Assembly (NCBI RefSeq): GCF_039545035.1
Contig: NZ_BAABRO010000010.1
Location: 62,001-126,000, forward strand
Reading direction: 5' to 3'
Length of the DNA: 64,000 nucleotides
Origin: Novipirellula caenicola
GTDB lineage: Bacteria; Planctomycetota; Planctomycetia; Pirellulales; Pirellulaceae
Part shown: one piece after another, positions 18,699 to 28,049 of the stretch
How positions within the stretch are numbered: position 1 is the stretch's first letter
How the letters are laid out: each line of letters opens with the position of its first letter
Notes under the pieces: model-generated
Database searches by the model: none
What the model was told of the DNA's origin: nothing
The model's input: the letters and a program-made list of their open reading frames with translations, nothing else
Program-made: the position numbers and the translations under genes

Positions 18699-19046
18699 TT
18701 AACCGTCACCCGCTAAGGGCAGCGGCCGCAGCTGCAATCCGACCAAGGCTTTTTCCGTATTTCGCAAATCGCCAACGAGCCGACATAGAGGCTCGGGCAA
18801 TTTTCGTACCACTGTCGGGACAGCGACGATATGATCGCCAGCTGCGAGTTGAGGTTTCTCGACGAGGTCGATGACCTCGATGCTGTAGCGGCCTTTGAGA
18901 TGTTCCTCGCAGATCCGCTTGAGATTGTGAAACGCAGTGACCGATTTTTGCGTTTTCCCTGCAACGTAGAGCCTTAGTTCCCACCGTTCGGCCGCCTCGC
19001 CGGTGGCTGGGTCGAGACATTGCAGTTGTGATTCAATCGATTCCAT
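18699..19046 (-). CDS. kaiB: KaiB-family protein, copy 2
   Basis: A 115-aa KaiB homologue: [29 protein letters not shown], then [53 protein letters not shown]. It keeps the sequence features of classical KaiB (VIDL, PTxxR, GDLxxxxxVLxGL) slightly better than copy 1. The two copies differ throughout, so the duplication is old. It lies 127 bp downstream of kaiC on the same strand. One copy may act as fold-switching KaiB and the other as a competitor; this is inference. Confidence 0.94.
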   Translation of the reverse strand: MESIESQLQCLDPATGEAAERWELRLYVAGKTQKSVTAFHNLKRICEEHLKGRYSIEVIDLVEKPQLAAGDHIVAVPTVVRKLPEPLCRLVGDLRNTEKALVGLQLRPLPLAGDG

Positions 19047-19173
19047 AGAGCGATCCCGTTAGGGCAAAGTTAAAGAAAAGTTGCGAGGTGTTTTGAAAAG
19101 AGATTCGTAGATGGGACTGCGGGGGGATCGTTCGACCACGCCACGCTTGTAAAGGAACACGACTCGGACCAAA

Positions 19174-20634
19174 TCACTCGCTTTTCAGGGGACCGTCGGA
19201 CAACGTAATCCCATCATCGGTAATTTCGAACGATCGCAGACGGCGTGAATGAGCCATCCCTCTCGATTTTAACACGTGCAACACTCGATGACGTTCACAA
19301 TCTGCCTCGACGTCTCGCAACAGCAACCATGTGTCCACCAGCGACGAGATATCCAAACTCGTCTGCTCGAGCGCCGCATCACCACCGCTTAGGTTGGTCA
19401 AAAAGGCGGTGACTCGTTGCGTTTTCAAGAAATCGATCAATCGCGTCGCCATGGAATTGGCGTCAAAGAAGGTGCCGCCTCGCTCCATGCTGCTGATGGG
19501 ATCGACGACCACCACGCTGGGTTTGAAGTGCCGCACCATTTTGTAAAAGTGAACCAAATGCTGTTCGATCCCGCTCGAGGTCGCTCGGATCGAATGCAGC
19601 TTCAGCAGGCGATTGTTGATAAAGGGAGCCAAGTCGATCCCAATTGAACGCATATTGCGCACGATTTGATCGGGCGACTCCTCCATCGCGATGTACAAAA
19701 CTCGCTCGTCTCGCAGACAAGCCGCATGCGTTACATGGGCCGCGAGCGACGTTTTCCCACTGCCGGCCGTCCCCGAAACCAAAACGCTGCTTCCGCGATA
19801 AAAGCCTTTACCCCCAAGCATTTGATCGATGGCGTCGACGCCTGTGGAGACCCGTTCTGCTGAAACGGTGTGGTTTAGCGAAATCGACGACAACGGCATC
19901 ACGACAAAGCCTTCGTCGTCAATCACGAACGGATACTCGTCGGTCCCGTGAGCCGTCCCGCGGTATTTGACCACTCGCATCCGTCGGGTCGAAATCTGGT
20001 CAATGATCCGGTGGTCAAGCATCACCACACAATCGGAGACGTATTCTTCGAGCCCGTGTCGTGTCAATTGACCGTCGCCCCGTTCCCCGGTGATGACCGC
20101 TGTCACTCCTTTTTCTTTGAGCCAGCGGAATAGACGCCGCAATTCCGAGCGGACAATCGCGAGATTTGAAAGTCCGCTAAAAAGTGTTTCAATTGTGTCC
20201 AAAACAACGCGTTTGGCACCGATCGAATCAATGGCATAACCCAACCGAATGAACAATCCTTCGAGATCGTATTCGCCGTTCTCTTCGATTTCATTTCGTT
20301 CGATGCGAACGTGGTCGACAACCAACATTTTATTTCGCATCAGCTTGGGCAGATTGAAGCCTAACGAACTGACATTGGCAATCAACTCGTCCTCGGACTC
20401 CTCAAACGAGACAAACACGCCTGGTTCGTCAAACTGGGTCGCACCACGAACGAGGAACTCCATCCCAAACAGAGACTTGCCACAACCGGCACTGCCACAC
20501 ACCAATGTGGGGCGTCCGGCTGGTAATCCGCCCGAAGTGATCTCATCGAACCCAAGGATTCCGGTCATTACTTTTTGTAGCGAGGTGGATTCGCTTGCCA
20601 TCGTTGGGTTGGCACAATTCGCTTCGTCGCTCAT
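19174..20634 (-). CDS. kaiC: KaiC-family clock ATPase/kinase without the C-terminal tail
   Basis: A 486-aa double RecA-domain protein. The CI domain has Walker A GSAGCGKS (47-54) and the catalytic pair Glu78-Glu79 (SFEES). The CII domain has Walker A GTAGSGKT (288-295) and Glu318-Glu319 (AMEES). The phosphorylation segment reads ISSLVDT with Ser430-Ser431, matching the Ser-Thr pair of cyanobacterial KaiC as Ser-Ser. The protein stops after SDGPLKSE, about 30 residues short of cyanobacterial KaiC, so the KaiA-binding tail is missing. That agrees with the absence of a kaiA gene. Autokinase and ATPase activity are expected. It heads the kaiC-kaiB-kaiB-kinase operon. Confidence 0.95.
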   Translation of the reverse strand: MSDEANCANPTMASESTSLQKVMTGILGFDEITSGGLPAGRPTLVCGSAGCGKSLFGMEFLVRGATQFDEPGVFVSFEESEDELIANVSSLGFNLPKLMRNKMLVVDHVRIERNEIEENGEYDLEGLFIRLGYAIDSIGAKRVVLDTIETLFSGLSNLAIVRSELRRLFRWLKEKGVTAVITGERGDGQLTRHGLEEYVSDCVVMLDHRIIDQISTRRMRVVKYRGTAHGTDEYPFVIDDEGFVVMPLSSISLNHTVSAERVSTGVDAIDQMLGGKGFYRGSSVLVSGTAGSGKTSLAAHVTHAACLRDERVLYIAMEESPDQIVRNMRSIGIDLAPFINNRLLKLHSIRATSSGIEQHLVHFYKMVRHFKPSVVVVDPISSMERGGTFFDANSMATRLIDFLKTQRVTAFLTNLSGGDAALEQTSLDISSLVDTWLLLRDVEADCERHRVLHVLKSRGMAHSRRLRSFEITDDGITLSDGPLKSE

Positions 20635-21231
20635 GACGCGTCTTCACTCGGTAGTTCAATTTGAAATCGGCCGCTTCTTACTCAGCGAAGAAGCAACGAT
20701 GTTCTTTCGATTCTAAGTTCGCCGCCCCCGTTCAACTAGGCGGCATTTGATGTGGAAATCAGTCATCGCGTCCAGCGTCGCAATCGCCTCACCGACGCCC
20801 TTCAGTGTAGCGCCAACTCGGCCAATGCCAGGCTTTCTCGGTTTGGCAACGACAGTGCAAAACGCAGCTTGCCACGGTGCGCCGTGGCAAGCTGACTTGG
20901 TAGTCAAGAAACGTCGAATTCGCGAGGATTTCCTGACTTTCGCCAATCGAAAGCAATTGATGTGCCAAAAGCAAGCGGATTGCTTGGCCGGCGAAGGCAC
21001 AGCAAGGTTCGAATTTGCGAGTCATCGCTGCTGTCTTGTAACGATTCCTCGCAAAAGCAAGCGTCTCGCGATGAAATCGTCAAATAAGTCGTCCGTCGCA
21101 GCAGTGAGAGCCAGAGCCCGATCAATGATGTCCGGCTAAATGGCGTGTGTTTTCAATCTCGTGGCAACACGCCCGGATGTCGGTACAGGATTCGCTCGAT
21201 AAGGAAACCGCGATTCTCAAAGGCCCTTTTT
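20635..21231. other. divergent intergenic region between kaiC and the EEP gene
   Basis: About 597 bp between divergently transcribed genes, so the kaiC operon promoter should lie here. It contains a perfect hairpin at 20866-20893. Several overlapping frames on both strands (for example 20747-21139 plus and 20713-21000 minus) contain fragments of similar sense but no recognisable domain. They look like repeat or gene-remnant sequence. No gene is supported. Confidence 0.5.
20866..20893. repeat. perfect 12-bp-stem hairpin
   Basis: AGCTTGCCACGG (20866-20877) and CCGTGGCAAGCT (20882-20893) form a perfect inverted repeat with a TGCG loop. No T-tract follows on either strand, so it is more like a REP-type palindrome than an intrinsic terminator. 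Confidence 0.55.
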
Positions 21232-22332
21232 ATGATCACCACCACTATCACCATCGTTTGCATCACCGTAATGGCTGCGTTAGTAGCCGGATCGCTGCTG
21301 AATGTCAGCTCGCATCCACATTGGTTTATTCGCGGCTGGGATTTTCCTCGCAGCCAAATCGTAGTACTGAGCTTGGTCATCACGGCGATCTACTTTGGAA
21401 ACCGAGCGGCAACCGGCGTGATTGGGACGCCCATGGACATCGCGGTCGCAACCGCCTGCGTGTTTTTGTCGGTGTGGCATGGAATCCGTATTTTCCCCTA
21501 CACCGCCATCGCCCCCCGTCAATCGTTGCCGACGGAGCATCACAACGACGACCGCTCGATTCGGTTGGTCGTTTCGAATTTGTTACAAGACAACCAGAAA
21601 CATGATCTGTGGCTGACCACGATCCGTGATGCCAACCCGGATATTGTCGTAGCCTTGGAAGTCAATCAACGATGGGCCGACGCAATCGAAACGCTGTCCG
21701 ATTTGTATCCGCATCGGATTACATGTCCACAAGAAAATTGTTACGGCATGGTTCTGGCGTCGCGGTATGAGATCTCCTCGCACCACATCCGGCATCTCGT
21801 GCAATCGGATATTCCATCGATTGACGCGATCATCAAAATAGCGTCGGGCGAACAGATTCGAGTGGTCGGAGTGCATCCACGTCCTCCCGAGCCGGTTCGC
21901 GACCAAGACTCAGTGCCTCGTGATGCCGAACTGTTACTGCATGCCGAAGAGCTGCGTGAAGAGACAATGCCGGTCATTGTCGGAGGCGATTTGAACGACG
22001 TCGCATGGTCGAGAACGACACGACTGTTCTTGCAAATCAGTAACCTTCTAGACCCTCGACGCGGGCGTGGCTTTTTCAATACGTTCCACGCCCAACATGT
22101 TTGGTTCCGATTTCCGCTGGACCATGTTTTTCATTCACGACACTTCACCGTACGTGAAATTCGTCGGTTACCCGAAGTCGGATCGGACCATTTTCCAATC
22201 CTAATTGAGTTGCAGTTGGAGCCCGAGAAGAAGTCCGAGCAACCTGCAATGACCGACACGCAGGAAGACCACGAAGAGGCAGAGGAATTGATCGATCGAG
22301 CCCGGCACGACGAATCGTCGACGGCGATGTGA
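21232..22332 (+). CDS. membrane-anchored endonuclease/exonuclease/phosphatase (EEP) family protein
   Basis: A 366-aa protein. The first 95 or so residues contain about three hydrophobic segments (MITTTITIVCITVMAALVAG, IVVLSLVITAIYFG, DIAVATACVFLSV). An EEP phosphodiesterase domain follows, with LVVSNLLQDN, ALEVNQRWAD, VVGVHPRPP, VGGDLNDVAWS, LDHVFHS and SDHFPILIELQLE. The catalytic Asp/His pattern GDLNDV and SDH is intact. The ATG at 21232 is chosen because it starts the first membrane segment; the frame extends upstream but without such sequence. Related proteins cleave phosphodiesters of nucleic acids, lipids or inositol. The C-terminal tail is acidic. Confidence 0.85.
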   Translation: MITTTITIVCITVMAALVAGSLLNVSSHPHWFIRGWDFPRSQIVVLSLVITAIYFGNRAATGVIGTPMDIAVATACVFLSVWHGIRIFPYTAIAPRQSLPTEHHNDDRSIRLVVSNLLQDNQKHDLWLTTIRDANPDIVVALEVNQRWADAIETLSDLYPHRITCPQENCYGMVLASRYEISSHHIRHLVQSDIPSIDAIIKIASGEQIRVVGVHPRPPEPVRDQDSVPRDAELLLHAEELREETMPVIVGGDLNDVAWSRTTRLFLQISNLLDPRRGRGFFNTFHAQHVWFRFPLDHVFHSRHFTVREIRRLPEVGSDHFPILIELQLEPEKKSEQPAMTDTQEDHEEAEELIDRARHDESSTAM

Positions 22333-22513
22333 GCGTTTGATTACCAACCCTGGGACCATCACGAAGTAAAGATTTTAACCCCGCTTTGTGTCCCACGGTA
22401 TGGCAATTGCCGGGAAAGGGGCCAGCAAACCACTGTCGCCTGGCGGGCTTCGTGAATCCCACCGTGTGTGACTTCAATTCTCGCACCCCTCTCTTCTCTT
22501 TAGGTAAAACAAT

Positions 22514-23389
22514 ATGGCCACCACAGCTAGCCGGGTCGCTCCTGCATCCAATTCCATCACATGGCGAGGGTACAGAACCGCGTCGCTTCCGAGTGTGCCT
22601 CATTGGGTCGAGTTGCTCGGCCGGGCGGGGTACATTGCCAAAGGCGTTGTCTATTTCGTTGTCGGTTTTCTCGCGTTCAAGTTGGCAATCGGAGCTGGCG
22701 GTCAAATCTCGGGTGCGCGGGGCGCGATTCGCGAAATCGGCCAACAACCGTTTGGACGGGTTTTGCTTGGTTTGATTGCGATCGGTTTGATCGGATACAC
22801 CGCGTGGCGACTGGTTCAAGCAGGTAAAGACACCGAGGGCGACGGTACCGATGCAAAGGGGATCGTGAAACGGGGCGGCTACGTGATCAGCGGCCTCAGC
22901 TATGTCTTGCTCGCCTTTTTCGCTGCATCCTTGGCGTTGGGAATTGCGACGGGATCAGGCCAATCGGATTCAGGCCAAAGTTTCCTGCTGGGATCGCTGT
23001 TTGGGCGGATCGTCTTAGGAATCATCGGCGGCGGTGTGATCGGTGCAGGGATCGCATTTGGCTACAAAGCCTACAAGGCAAAGTTCATGGAAAAGTACGA
23101 CCTTGCCGCGATGACCGAGAAACTGCGATCGGTCGCGTTGTATGCGGGGCGAGTCGGACTGACCACCCGCGGAGTCGCGTTCATCATCATTGGCGGCTTT
23201 CTGCTCAATTCGGCCGTTCAGGGTACAAGTGGCGAAGACGTGACGGGGCTGGCCGACGCGTTGGCCGTGATTGCCGCACAGTCCTACGGCAAAGTTCTGC
23301 TCGCAGTCACCGGGTTGGGGCTGATGTGTTACGCGGTCCATTCCATCATGCGAGGATGGTTTCGCGTATTTAATGTTTCCAAACTCTAG
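22514..23389 (+). CDS. DUF1206 membrane protein
   Basis: A 291-aa membrane protein with three DUF1206 repeats, each a pair of helices. Repeat 1 is about 30-105 (LGRAGYIAKGVVYFVVGFLAF, FGRVLLGLIAIGLIGYTAWR), repeat 2 about 115-190 (GYVISGLSYVLLAFFA, GIIGGGVIGAGIAFGYKAYKA) and repeat 3 about 210-285. The family is widespread, often near stress genes, and has no established function. The Pmp3 gene follows. Confidence 0.9.
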   Translation: MATTASRVAPASNSITWRGYRTASLPSVPHWVELLGRAGYIAKGVVYFVVGFLAFKLAIGAGGQISGARGAIREIGQQPFGRVLLGLIAIGLIGYTAWRLVQAGKDTEGDGTDAKGIVKRGGYVISGLSYVLLAFFAASLALGIATGSGQSDSGQSFLLGSLFGRIVLGIIGGGVIGAGIAFGYKAYKAKFMEKYDLAAMTEKLRSVALYAGRVGLTTRGVAFIIIGGFLLNSAVQGTSGEDVTGLADALAVIAAQSYGKVLLAVTGLGLMCYAVHSIMRGWFRVFNVSKL

Positions 23390-23501
23390 TCATGGCACAC
23401 CATTCGCGTCCCCTTTTTACCGACCGCATTTTCTGTTGAGTAATGTCACGAATTCGCCGGTCAAGGCTTTTCAAACAACGACTCAAACCTGGAGAACAAC
23501 G

Positions 23502-23681
23502 ATGGCCACCACCACCGTTAACGAGAACAAAGTACTGAAAATCATTCTTGCCTTTTTGTTGCCGCCGCTAGCCGTGTTCATGCATTCGGGATTGGGAACT
23601 CAGTTCTGGCTCAACTTGGTGCTCACGATCGTCGGATTCTGGATCATCGGCATCATCCACGCTTTGATCGTCGTGCTATAA
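23502..23681 (+). CDS. Pmp3/YqaE-family small membrane protein
   Basis: Fifty-nine residues starting MATTTVNENK with a GGAGA ribosome-binding site. Two hydrophobic segments, LKIILAFLLPPLAVFM and FWLNLVLTIVGFWIIGIIHALIVVL, carry the LPPLAVF and WLNLVLTxxGFxPGxIHA signature of the UPF0057/Pmp3 family. Members are small plasma-membrane proteins linked to salt and low-temperature stress and membrane potential. It lies 112 bp after DUF1206. Confidence 0.92.
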   Translation: MATTTVNENKVLKIILAFLLPPLAVFMHSGLGTQFWLNLVLTIVGFWIIGIIHALIVVL

Positions 23682-23931
23682 AAACGAGGGTCCTGTCGAC
23701 CTAAATTTCGACCAACCGCGATCCATGGACGAACGAGAGTGGTGGGGGCAGCGGACGGGCTTTTGTGATCGCGGCGTTGAACAACATCAACTCTCAGCAC
23801 CGCAGTTTCACTTGGGTCAGTTCGCTGCTCTTTTTTTATGTCGACCGTCCTTAGTAATGTCGAATCTCCCTTCCATGTCGAATCTCCCACTCGTTTGAAA
23901 CGCGATTTCACGCCGCAGTCCTAGTTTGTTC

Positions 23932-24654
23932 ATGCATTCGAAGCCAAATTTCCGACGACGTGCGGCTGCCTATGGAGTCCACTTCTTTACCGCCTCGGGG
24001 ATCATCCCTGCTGCTTTGGCGGTACGTGAAATCGCTTCGCCTGAGTGCGACCCACGTCTCGTTTTCCTGTGGCTGTTGTTGGCGACGTTGATCGATGCAC
24101 TCGACGGACCCTTGGCGCGGATTTGCCACGTCAAACGGTTCGCCCCGAACATTGACGGGCGGACGATCGATGATTTGATCGACTATCTAACATTCGCCTT
24201 CATCCCGCTGTTGCTGATCTGGCGAATGGAGTGGTTACCGCTGGGCACCGGATGGACTGTGATGTTGGCGATGGCCGCCAGCCTGCTGGGATTCGCGCAT
24301 GTGCATGCGAAAGATGAAGAGCGTGGCTATTTTCGTGGTTTCCCTTCCTACTGGAACGCATTTGCGCTGTACGCCGGTGTTTTCAGTACGCTGTACCATC
24401 CCTGGATCACCGCGATTGCAATGTGGTGCCTAACCGTGTTGACGGTGTTGCCGGTGTGGGTGATCTATCCCAACTTGGCACCCCAGCGGTGGCGGGTACC
24501 GATCTTAGGCGGTGCCTTGCTCTGGACGCTCACCATGCTCGCGATCCTGTGGCAATACCCACGTCCCTCGACAACGCTGTTGCTGGTTTCGTTGGCATAC
24601 CCTGCGTTCTATACCTACGCATCGTGGAAGTGCCGTCGCAGTGAGACGGTGTGA
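23932..24654 (+). CDS. CDP-alcohol phosphatidyltransferase, phosphatidylcholine-synthase-like
   Basis: A 240-aa integral membrane enzyme with about seven helices. The CDP-alcohol signature is seen as DGPLARICHV followed by NIDGRTIDDLIDYLTF, giving D-G-x2-A-R-(x)n-G-x3-D-x3-D. The DYLTFAFIPLLLI segment resembles bacterial phosphatidylcholine synthases (Pcs), which condense CDP-diacylglycerol with choline. The frame opens 6 nt earlier with a TTG, but the ATG at 23932 is preferred. It could alternatively act on another alcohol. The phosphatidylserine decarboxylase at 44 kb is another phospholipid gene in the window but is not in this operon. Confidence 0.8.
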   Translation: MHSKPNFRRRAAAYGVHFFTASGIIPAALAVREIASPECDPRLVFLWLLLATLIDALDGPLARICHVKRFAPNIDGRTIDDLIDYLTFAFIPLLLIWRMEWLPLGTGWTVMLAMAASLLGFAHVHAKDEERGYFRGFPSYWNAFALYAGVFSTLYHPWITAIAMWCLTVLTVLPVWVIYPNLAPQRWRVPILGGALLWTLTMLAILWQYPRPSTTLLLVSLAYPAFYTYASWKCRRSETV

Positions 24655-24656
24655 GT

Positions 24657-24677
24657 CGAAAGTCTTGACGACTTTCG
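24657..24677. repeat. hairpin between convergent genes
   Basis: CGAAAGTC and GACTTTCG form a perfect 8-bp stem around a 5-nt loop. It lies between the convergent Pcs-like and catalase genes. No T-tract follows on either strand, so a terminator role is possible but not shown. Confidence 0.4.
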
Positions 24678-24734
24678 CTACGCAAAAAGAGGCGATCGCG
24701 AATCGTGGGCATCCTTGCCCCGGCTCGCTACCGA

Positions 24735-26813
24735 TCACATCGAACGCACGTTGGGCTCGCGATCCCAGATTCGATACTCTTTCGCTTGTTGGACAAATTT
24801 GTCCAACTTTCCGTCGCTGACGTCGACAATCCCGTCGTCGGCATCGAGTGCAACCGATGCTTTCTCAAACAAGCGAGTTGCCGTCTCGGTATAGCCGATC
24901 ACTTTCAGATGAGCAAACGCGTTGCGGATCCAGTCCACTGCGTCGGCTTCCTTTTCAAGCTCGTCCGCTTTTGTGGGGGCCACGATGATACAGTCGAACA
25001 GCACCGAGGGAGCTCCGGCCAAGAAATGCTCTGGCATCACTTTCTTTCCTCCGCTCGTTTCAATCTCGCCCGCACGCGGAGCAACGATCGACAACATTGC
25101 TCCTTCGGCATTCGCGGCTTCGCGAATCGCCGTCAACAATTTGTCATCGACGCCTGCCGTGATCAGCAGTCCGATCTTTTTGCCCGACAACGTTTTCGGT
25201 GCTGCAGCGTATTGTGACAAAGGTTTGGAGGGATCGGGATCACCAACGCTGACACGAGGTTTGATCGAATCGCCCTGCCCCTTCATCCCAAGCGCAGTTG
25301 CCACCTGCTCGGCCAAATTCTTGTCAACGTTCTTTAAGTGCCCGAGCATGCGGGTACGAATCTTGACGACGTCACATTTGCCTAATTCAAACGCGAATCC
25401 GCCGACAATGTGTCGCTGTTCGGGTTCGGTCATCGATTTCCAGAACAACCGGGCCTGCGTGTAGTAGTCCGCAAAGCTCTCGGGGCGGATCCGCAGTTTC
25501 TTTCCCGACTCTTCCGCTGCAAACGTCGTGAAACCCGCCTTGGGATCTTCTCGCGGTTGCCCGTCGTCCAACGAGTTTGGTTCGTTAGCGACGCGTCCCG
25601 TCGGCACCTCGGTCTGCATATGACCATCTCGCTGGAAATTGGCAAACGGGCACTTGGGTTTGTTGACGGGAATTTGATGGAAATTGGGACTGCCCAATCG
25701 CGATAGCTGCGTGTCCAAGTACGAGAACAGCCTTCCTTGCAGTAGCGGATCGTTGCTGAAATCGATCCCAGGAACCACGTGCGAAGGGCAGAACGCAACC
25801 TGTTCGGTCTCGGCAAAGAAGTTGTCGACATTTCGGTTGAGCACCATTTTCCCCAGTGGCGTTAGCGGCACCAATTCCTCGGGAATCAGCTTGGTGGGGT
25901 CGAGCGCGTCAAAATCAAATTCCGCCGCTTGCGATTCACTAAACGCTTGGACCGACAATTCCCATTCTGGGAAATCTTTGGCTTCAATCGCATTCCACAA
26001 ATCACGACGATGGAAGTCGGGATCCGCTCCGCCGATCTTCACCGCCTCGTCCCAGATCAACGAGAACGTGCCTAGTTTGGGACGCCAATGAAATTTGACA
26101 AATTTTGATTCGCCCTTCTTGTTGATCATCCGGAACGTATGGACGCCAAACCCTTCCATCATACGAAACGATCTTGGGATGGCGCGGTCGGACATGATCC
26201 ACATCAACATGTGCATCGCTTCGGAATTGAGCGAAACAAAATCCCAGAATGTGTTGTGTGCAGATTGAGCCTGCGGGAAGTCGCGATCGGGTTCGGGTTT
26301 AACGCTGTGAACCAAATCGGGGAATTTGATCGCATCTTGAATAAAGAACACCGGTATGTTGTTCCCCACCAAGTCGTAATTGCCTTCGTTGGTGTAGAAC
26401 TTGACCGAGAAACCGCGTACGTCTCGTGCGGTGTCAAACGAACCGGCGCGACCAGCAACCGTCGAAAATCGGCAAAACACCGGAGTTTGTACCGACGGAT
26501 CCTGCAGGAACCCGGCCTTGGTCAAACCCGCATGTGATTTGTAAGCCTGGAAATACCCATGGGCGGCGTATCCTCGGGCATGAACCACACGTTCGGGGAT
26601 GCGTTCATGGTCAAAGTGCGTGATCTTTTCACGCATGATGTGGTCTTCGAGCAATTGGGGACCGCGTTCACCGACGGTCAACGTATTTTGATCATCGGCG
26701 ATGACAAGCCCTTGATTGGTCGTCAAGCGGACACCGTCGCTCGCAACCGTTTGGTGCGGTTCGCCTCCGTGGCCAACCAGAGTTTTGCCGGTGGATTGGT
26801 TTTGCTTTGCCAT
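24735..26813 (-). CDS. katE: large-subunit (clade 2) catalase with C-terminal DJ-1/PfpI domain
   Basis: A 692-aa hydroperoxidase II-type catalase that degrades H2O2. The catalytic His78 (VVHARGYAAHG) and Asn151 (VGNNIPVFF) are present. The heme-ligand Tyr365 lies in RLFSYLDTQLSRLG. The C-terminal 150 residues (KIGLLITAGVDDKLLTAIREAANAEGAMLSIVAP and on) form the flavodoxin-like DJ-1/PfpI domain typical of clade 2 enzymes. The ATG at 26813 is chosen because the sequence before it is unlike catalase. No export signal is seen. Codon use matches the neighbours. Confidence 0.97.
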   Translation of the reverse strand: MAKQNQSTGKTLVGHGGEPHQTVASDGVRLTTNQGLVIADDQNTLTVGERGPQLLEDHIMREKITHFDHERIPERVVHARGYAAHGYFQAYKSHAGLTKAGFLQDPSVQTPVFCRFSTVAGRAGSFDTARDVRGFSVKFYTNEGNYDLVGNNIPVFFIQDAIKFPDLVHSVKPEPDRDFPQAQSAHNTFWDFVSLNSEAMHMLMWIMSDRAIPRSFRMMEGFGVHTFRMINKKGESKFVKFHWRPKLGTFSLIWDEAVKIGGADPDFHRRDLWNAIEAKDFPEWELSVQAFSESQAAEFDFDALDPTKLIPEELVPLTPLGKMVLNRNVDNFFAETEQVAFCPSHVVPGIDFSNDPLLQGRLFSYLDTQLSRLGSPNFHQIPVNKPKCPFANFQRDGHMQTEVPTGRVANEPNSLDDGQPREDPKAGFTTFAAEESGKKLRIRPESFADYYTQARLFWKSMTEPEQRHIVGGFAFELGKCDVVKIRTRMLGHLKNVDKNLAEQVATALGMKGQGDSIKPRVSVGDPDPSKPLSQYAAAPKTLSGKKIGLLITAGVDDKLLTAIREAANAEGAMLSIVAPRAGEIETSGGKKVMPEHFLAGAPSVLFDCIIVAPTKADELEKEADAVDWIRNAFAHLKVIGYTETATRLFEKASVALDADDGIVDVSDGKLDKFVQQAKEYRIWDREPNVRSM

Positions 26814-27008
26814 GGACAGGGGTCTTTCTAAGTGAGCGGCAGGAAGTAGTATTGGTACGGTTTGTTCGAAACGTTTCACCGCGATCCGTTGCCACCTGAA
26901 AATGCAAGCGGCTTTGGCTAATACGCAAAAGCACGAATCGGAGGAAGCGTTTTGGCGGCGCGGATCGCCGCACTTGAACCGCTCGAATTAAGCAAACGGT
27001 GTTCCGCA

Positions 27009-28049
27009 CTAAAGCATTGCGTCAAAGAAGCGAACGGTCGCCCGTTCGTGCCAGCGTTTTCCCTGGCGATCCAGAAATCCGGTGTGGCCTCCCGATGCCG
27101 CCAGCGCCGGATACAGAGGCCCGCTGGTGGTCCACTGCCGATCAGTAAAGACCGCTTCATCGACCACCGGATCATCCGAGGCGTGAAAAAGCAGCGTCGG
27201 CGTTTTGATTTTATCGAGCACGTAGATTGCCGAGTTCTGTCGATAAAAGTCCTTGGCACCGTCATAGCCCAAGTGTTTTGCGGTGAATTGGTCGTCCAAC
27301 TCCCAGACCGAGGATGCCTCCTGAATGGCCCTACGCTCATCGTCGGTCAATTCGGCGCTCTCTCGCAGCAATTCCTCACGCTGCTTCTTTAGCAGGTAGC
27401 GATCAAAGATCCGGTTCAATCCGTTCCTAAGGTTCATCGAGGTCGTTTCCATGTCCAGCGGCGCCGACACCACGCTGGCCGCACGAAACGCAGCGTCACC
27501 CTCGGTTTCGGCTAGGTATCGCAGCAGAACATTGGCTCCCAAAGAAAATGCCACTGCCGCCAACCCGTTCTGCGTCCACTCGGGCCGCTGTTCACGCAGG
27601 TACTTTACCAGCAGCGCGATATCGTCGGTGTAGCCAGGATGGTGGAAACGCATGCAATTCCGCGCCGAACTGCCCGCGCCACGATTATTCCACAGCACGA
27701 CTGGATAATCCGCCGCTAACAATCGCTCGGCCATCGACCGCATGTACCCGCTTTGGGCATGGCCACCCATCCCGTGAAATAGAATCACGGTCGGCTTGCT
27801 GGTTTCGGCCGGGGCAGGAAAGTAGAACCCGCTCAACACGTCGGGAGGCGTTTGGTCGCCGGGGACATCAAATGCGACACACCCGTCGTGGCGGTCGACG
27901 TCCAGTTCCGGACGTAGTGTCTTGATGGACAGCGTTTGCAACCAACCTCCGGGCCACCAGCGGTGTGGCTCGAACGGATCGAGCCACTGAAAGTTCGAGA
28001 TTGCGAATTTGTCCGGAGGTCGTTGCGACACCGGCGTTACGCCCTCCAA
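27009..28049 (-). CDS. YheT-family alpha/beta hydrolase
   Basis: A 346-aa alpha/beta hydrolase of the YheT/UPF0017 type. The oxyanion segment LFHGMGGHAQSGYMRSM is followed by WNNRGAGSS and by Ser169 in AFSLGAN. The likely acid is in HASDDPVVDE and the His in SGGHTGFLD. Such enzymes are probable esterases or lipid hydrolases of unknown substrate. The start overlaps the end of the DUF4235 gene by 13 nt, so the two are probably one operon. Confidence 0.9.
   Translation of the reverse strand: MEGVTPVSQRPPDKFAISNFQWLDPFEPHRWWPGGWLQTLSIKTLRPELDVDRHDGCVAFDVPGDQTPPDVLSGFYFPAPAETSKPTVILFHGMGGHAQSGYMRSMAERLLAADYPVVLWNNRGAGSSARNCMRFHHPGYTDDIALLVKYLREQRPEWTQNGLAAVAFSLGANVLLRYLAETEGDAAFRAASVVSAPLDMETTSMNLRNGLNRIFDRYLLKKQREELLRESAELTDDERRAIQEASSVWELDDQFTAKHLGYDGAKDFYRQNSAIYVLDKIKTPTLLFHASDDPVVDEAVFTDRQWTTSGPLYPALAASGGHTGFLDRQGKRWHERATVRFFDAML

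Noticed and set aside
18473-18709. Minus-strand ORF of 78 codons between the two kaiB genes
   Set aside because: No recognisable domain, overlaps the kaiB stop, and the opposite strand is equally open.
20713-21139. Overlapping small ORFs on both strands upstream of the EEP gene
   Set aside because: No domain, broken frames, and a strong palindrome in the middle; more like a repeat or remnant.
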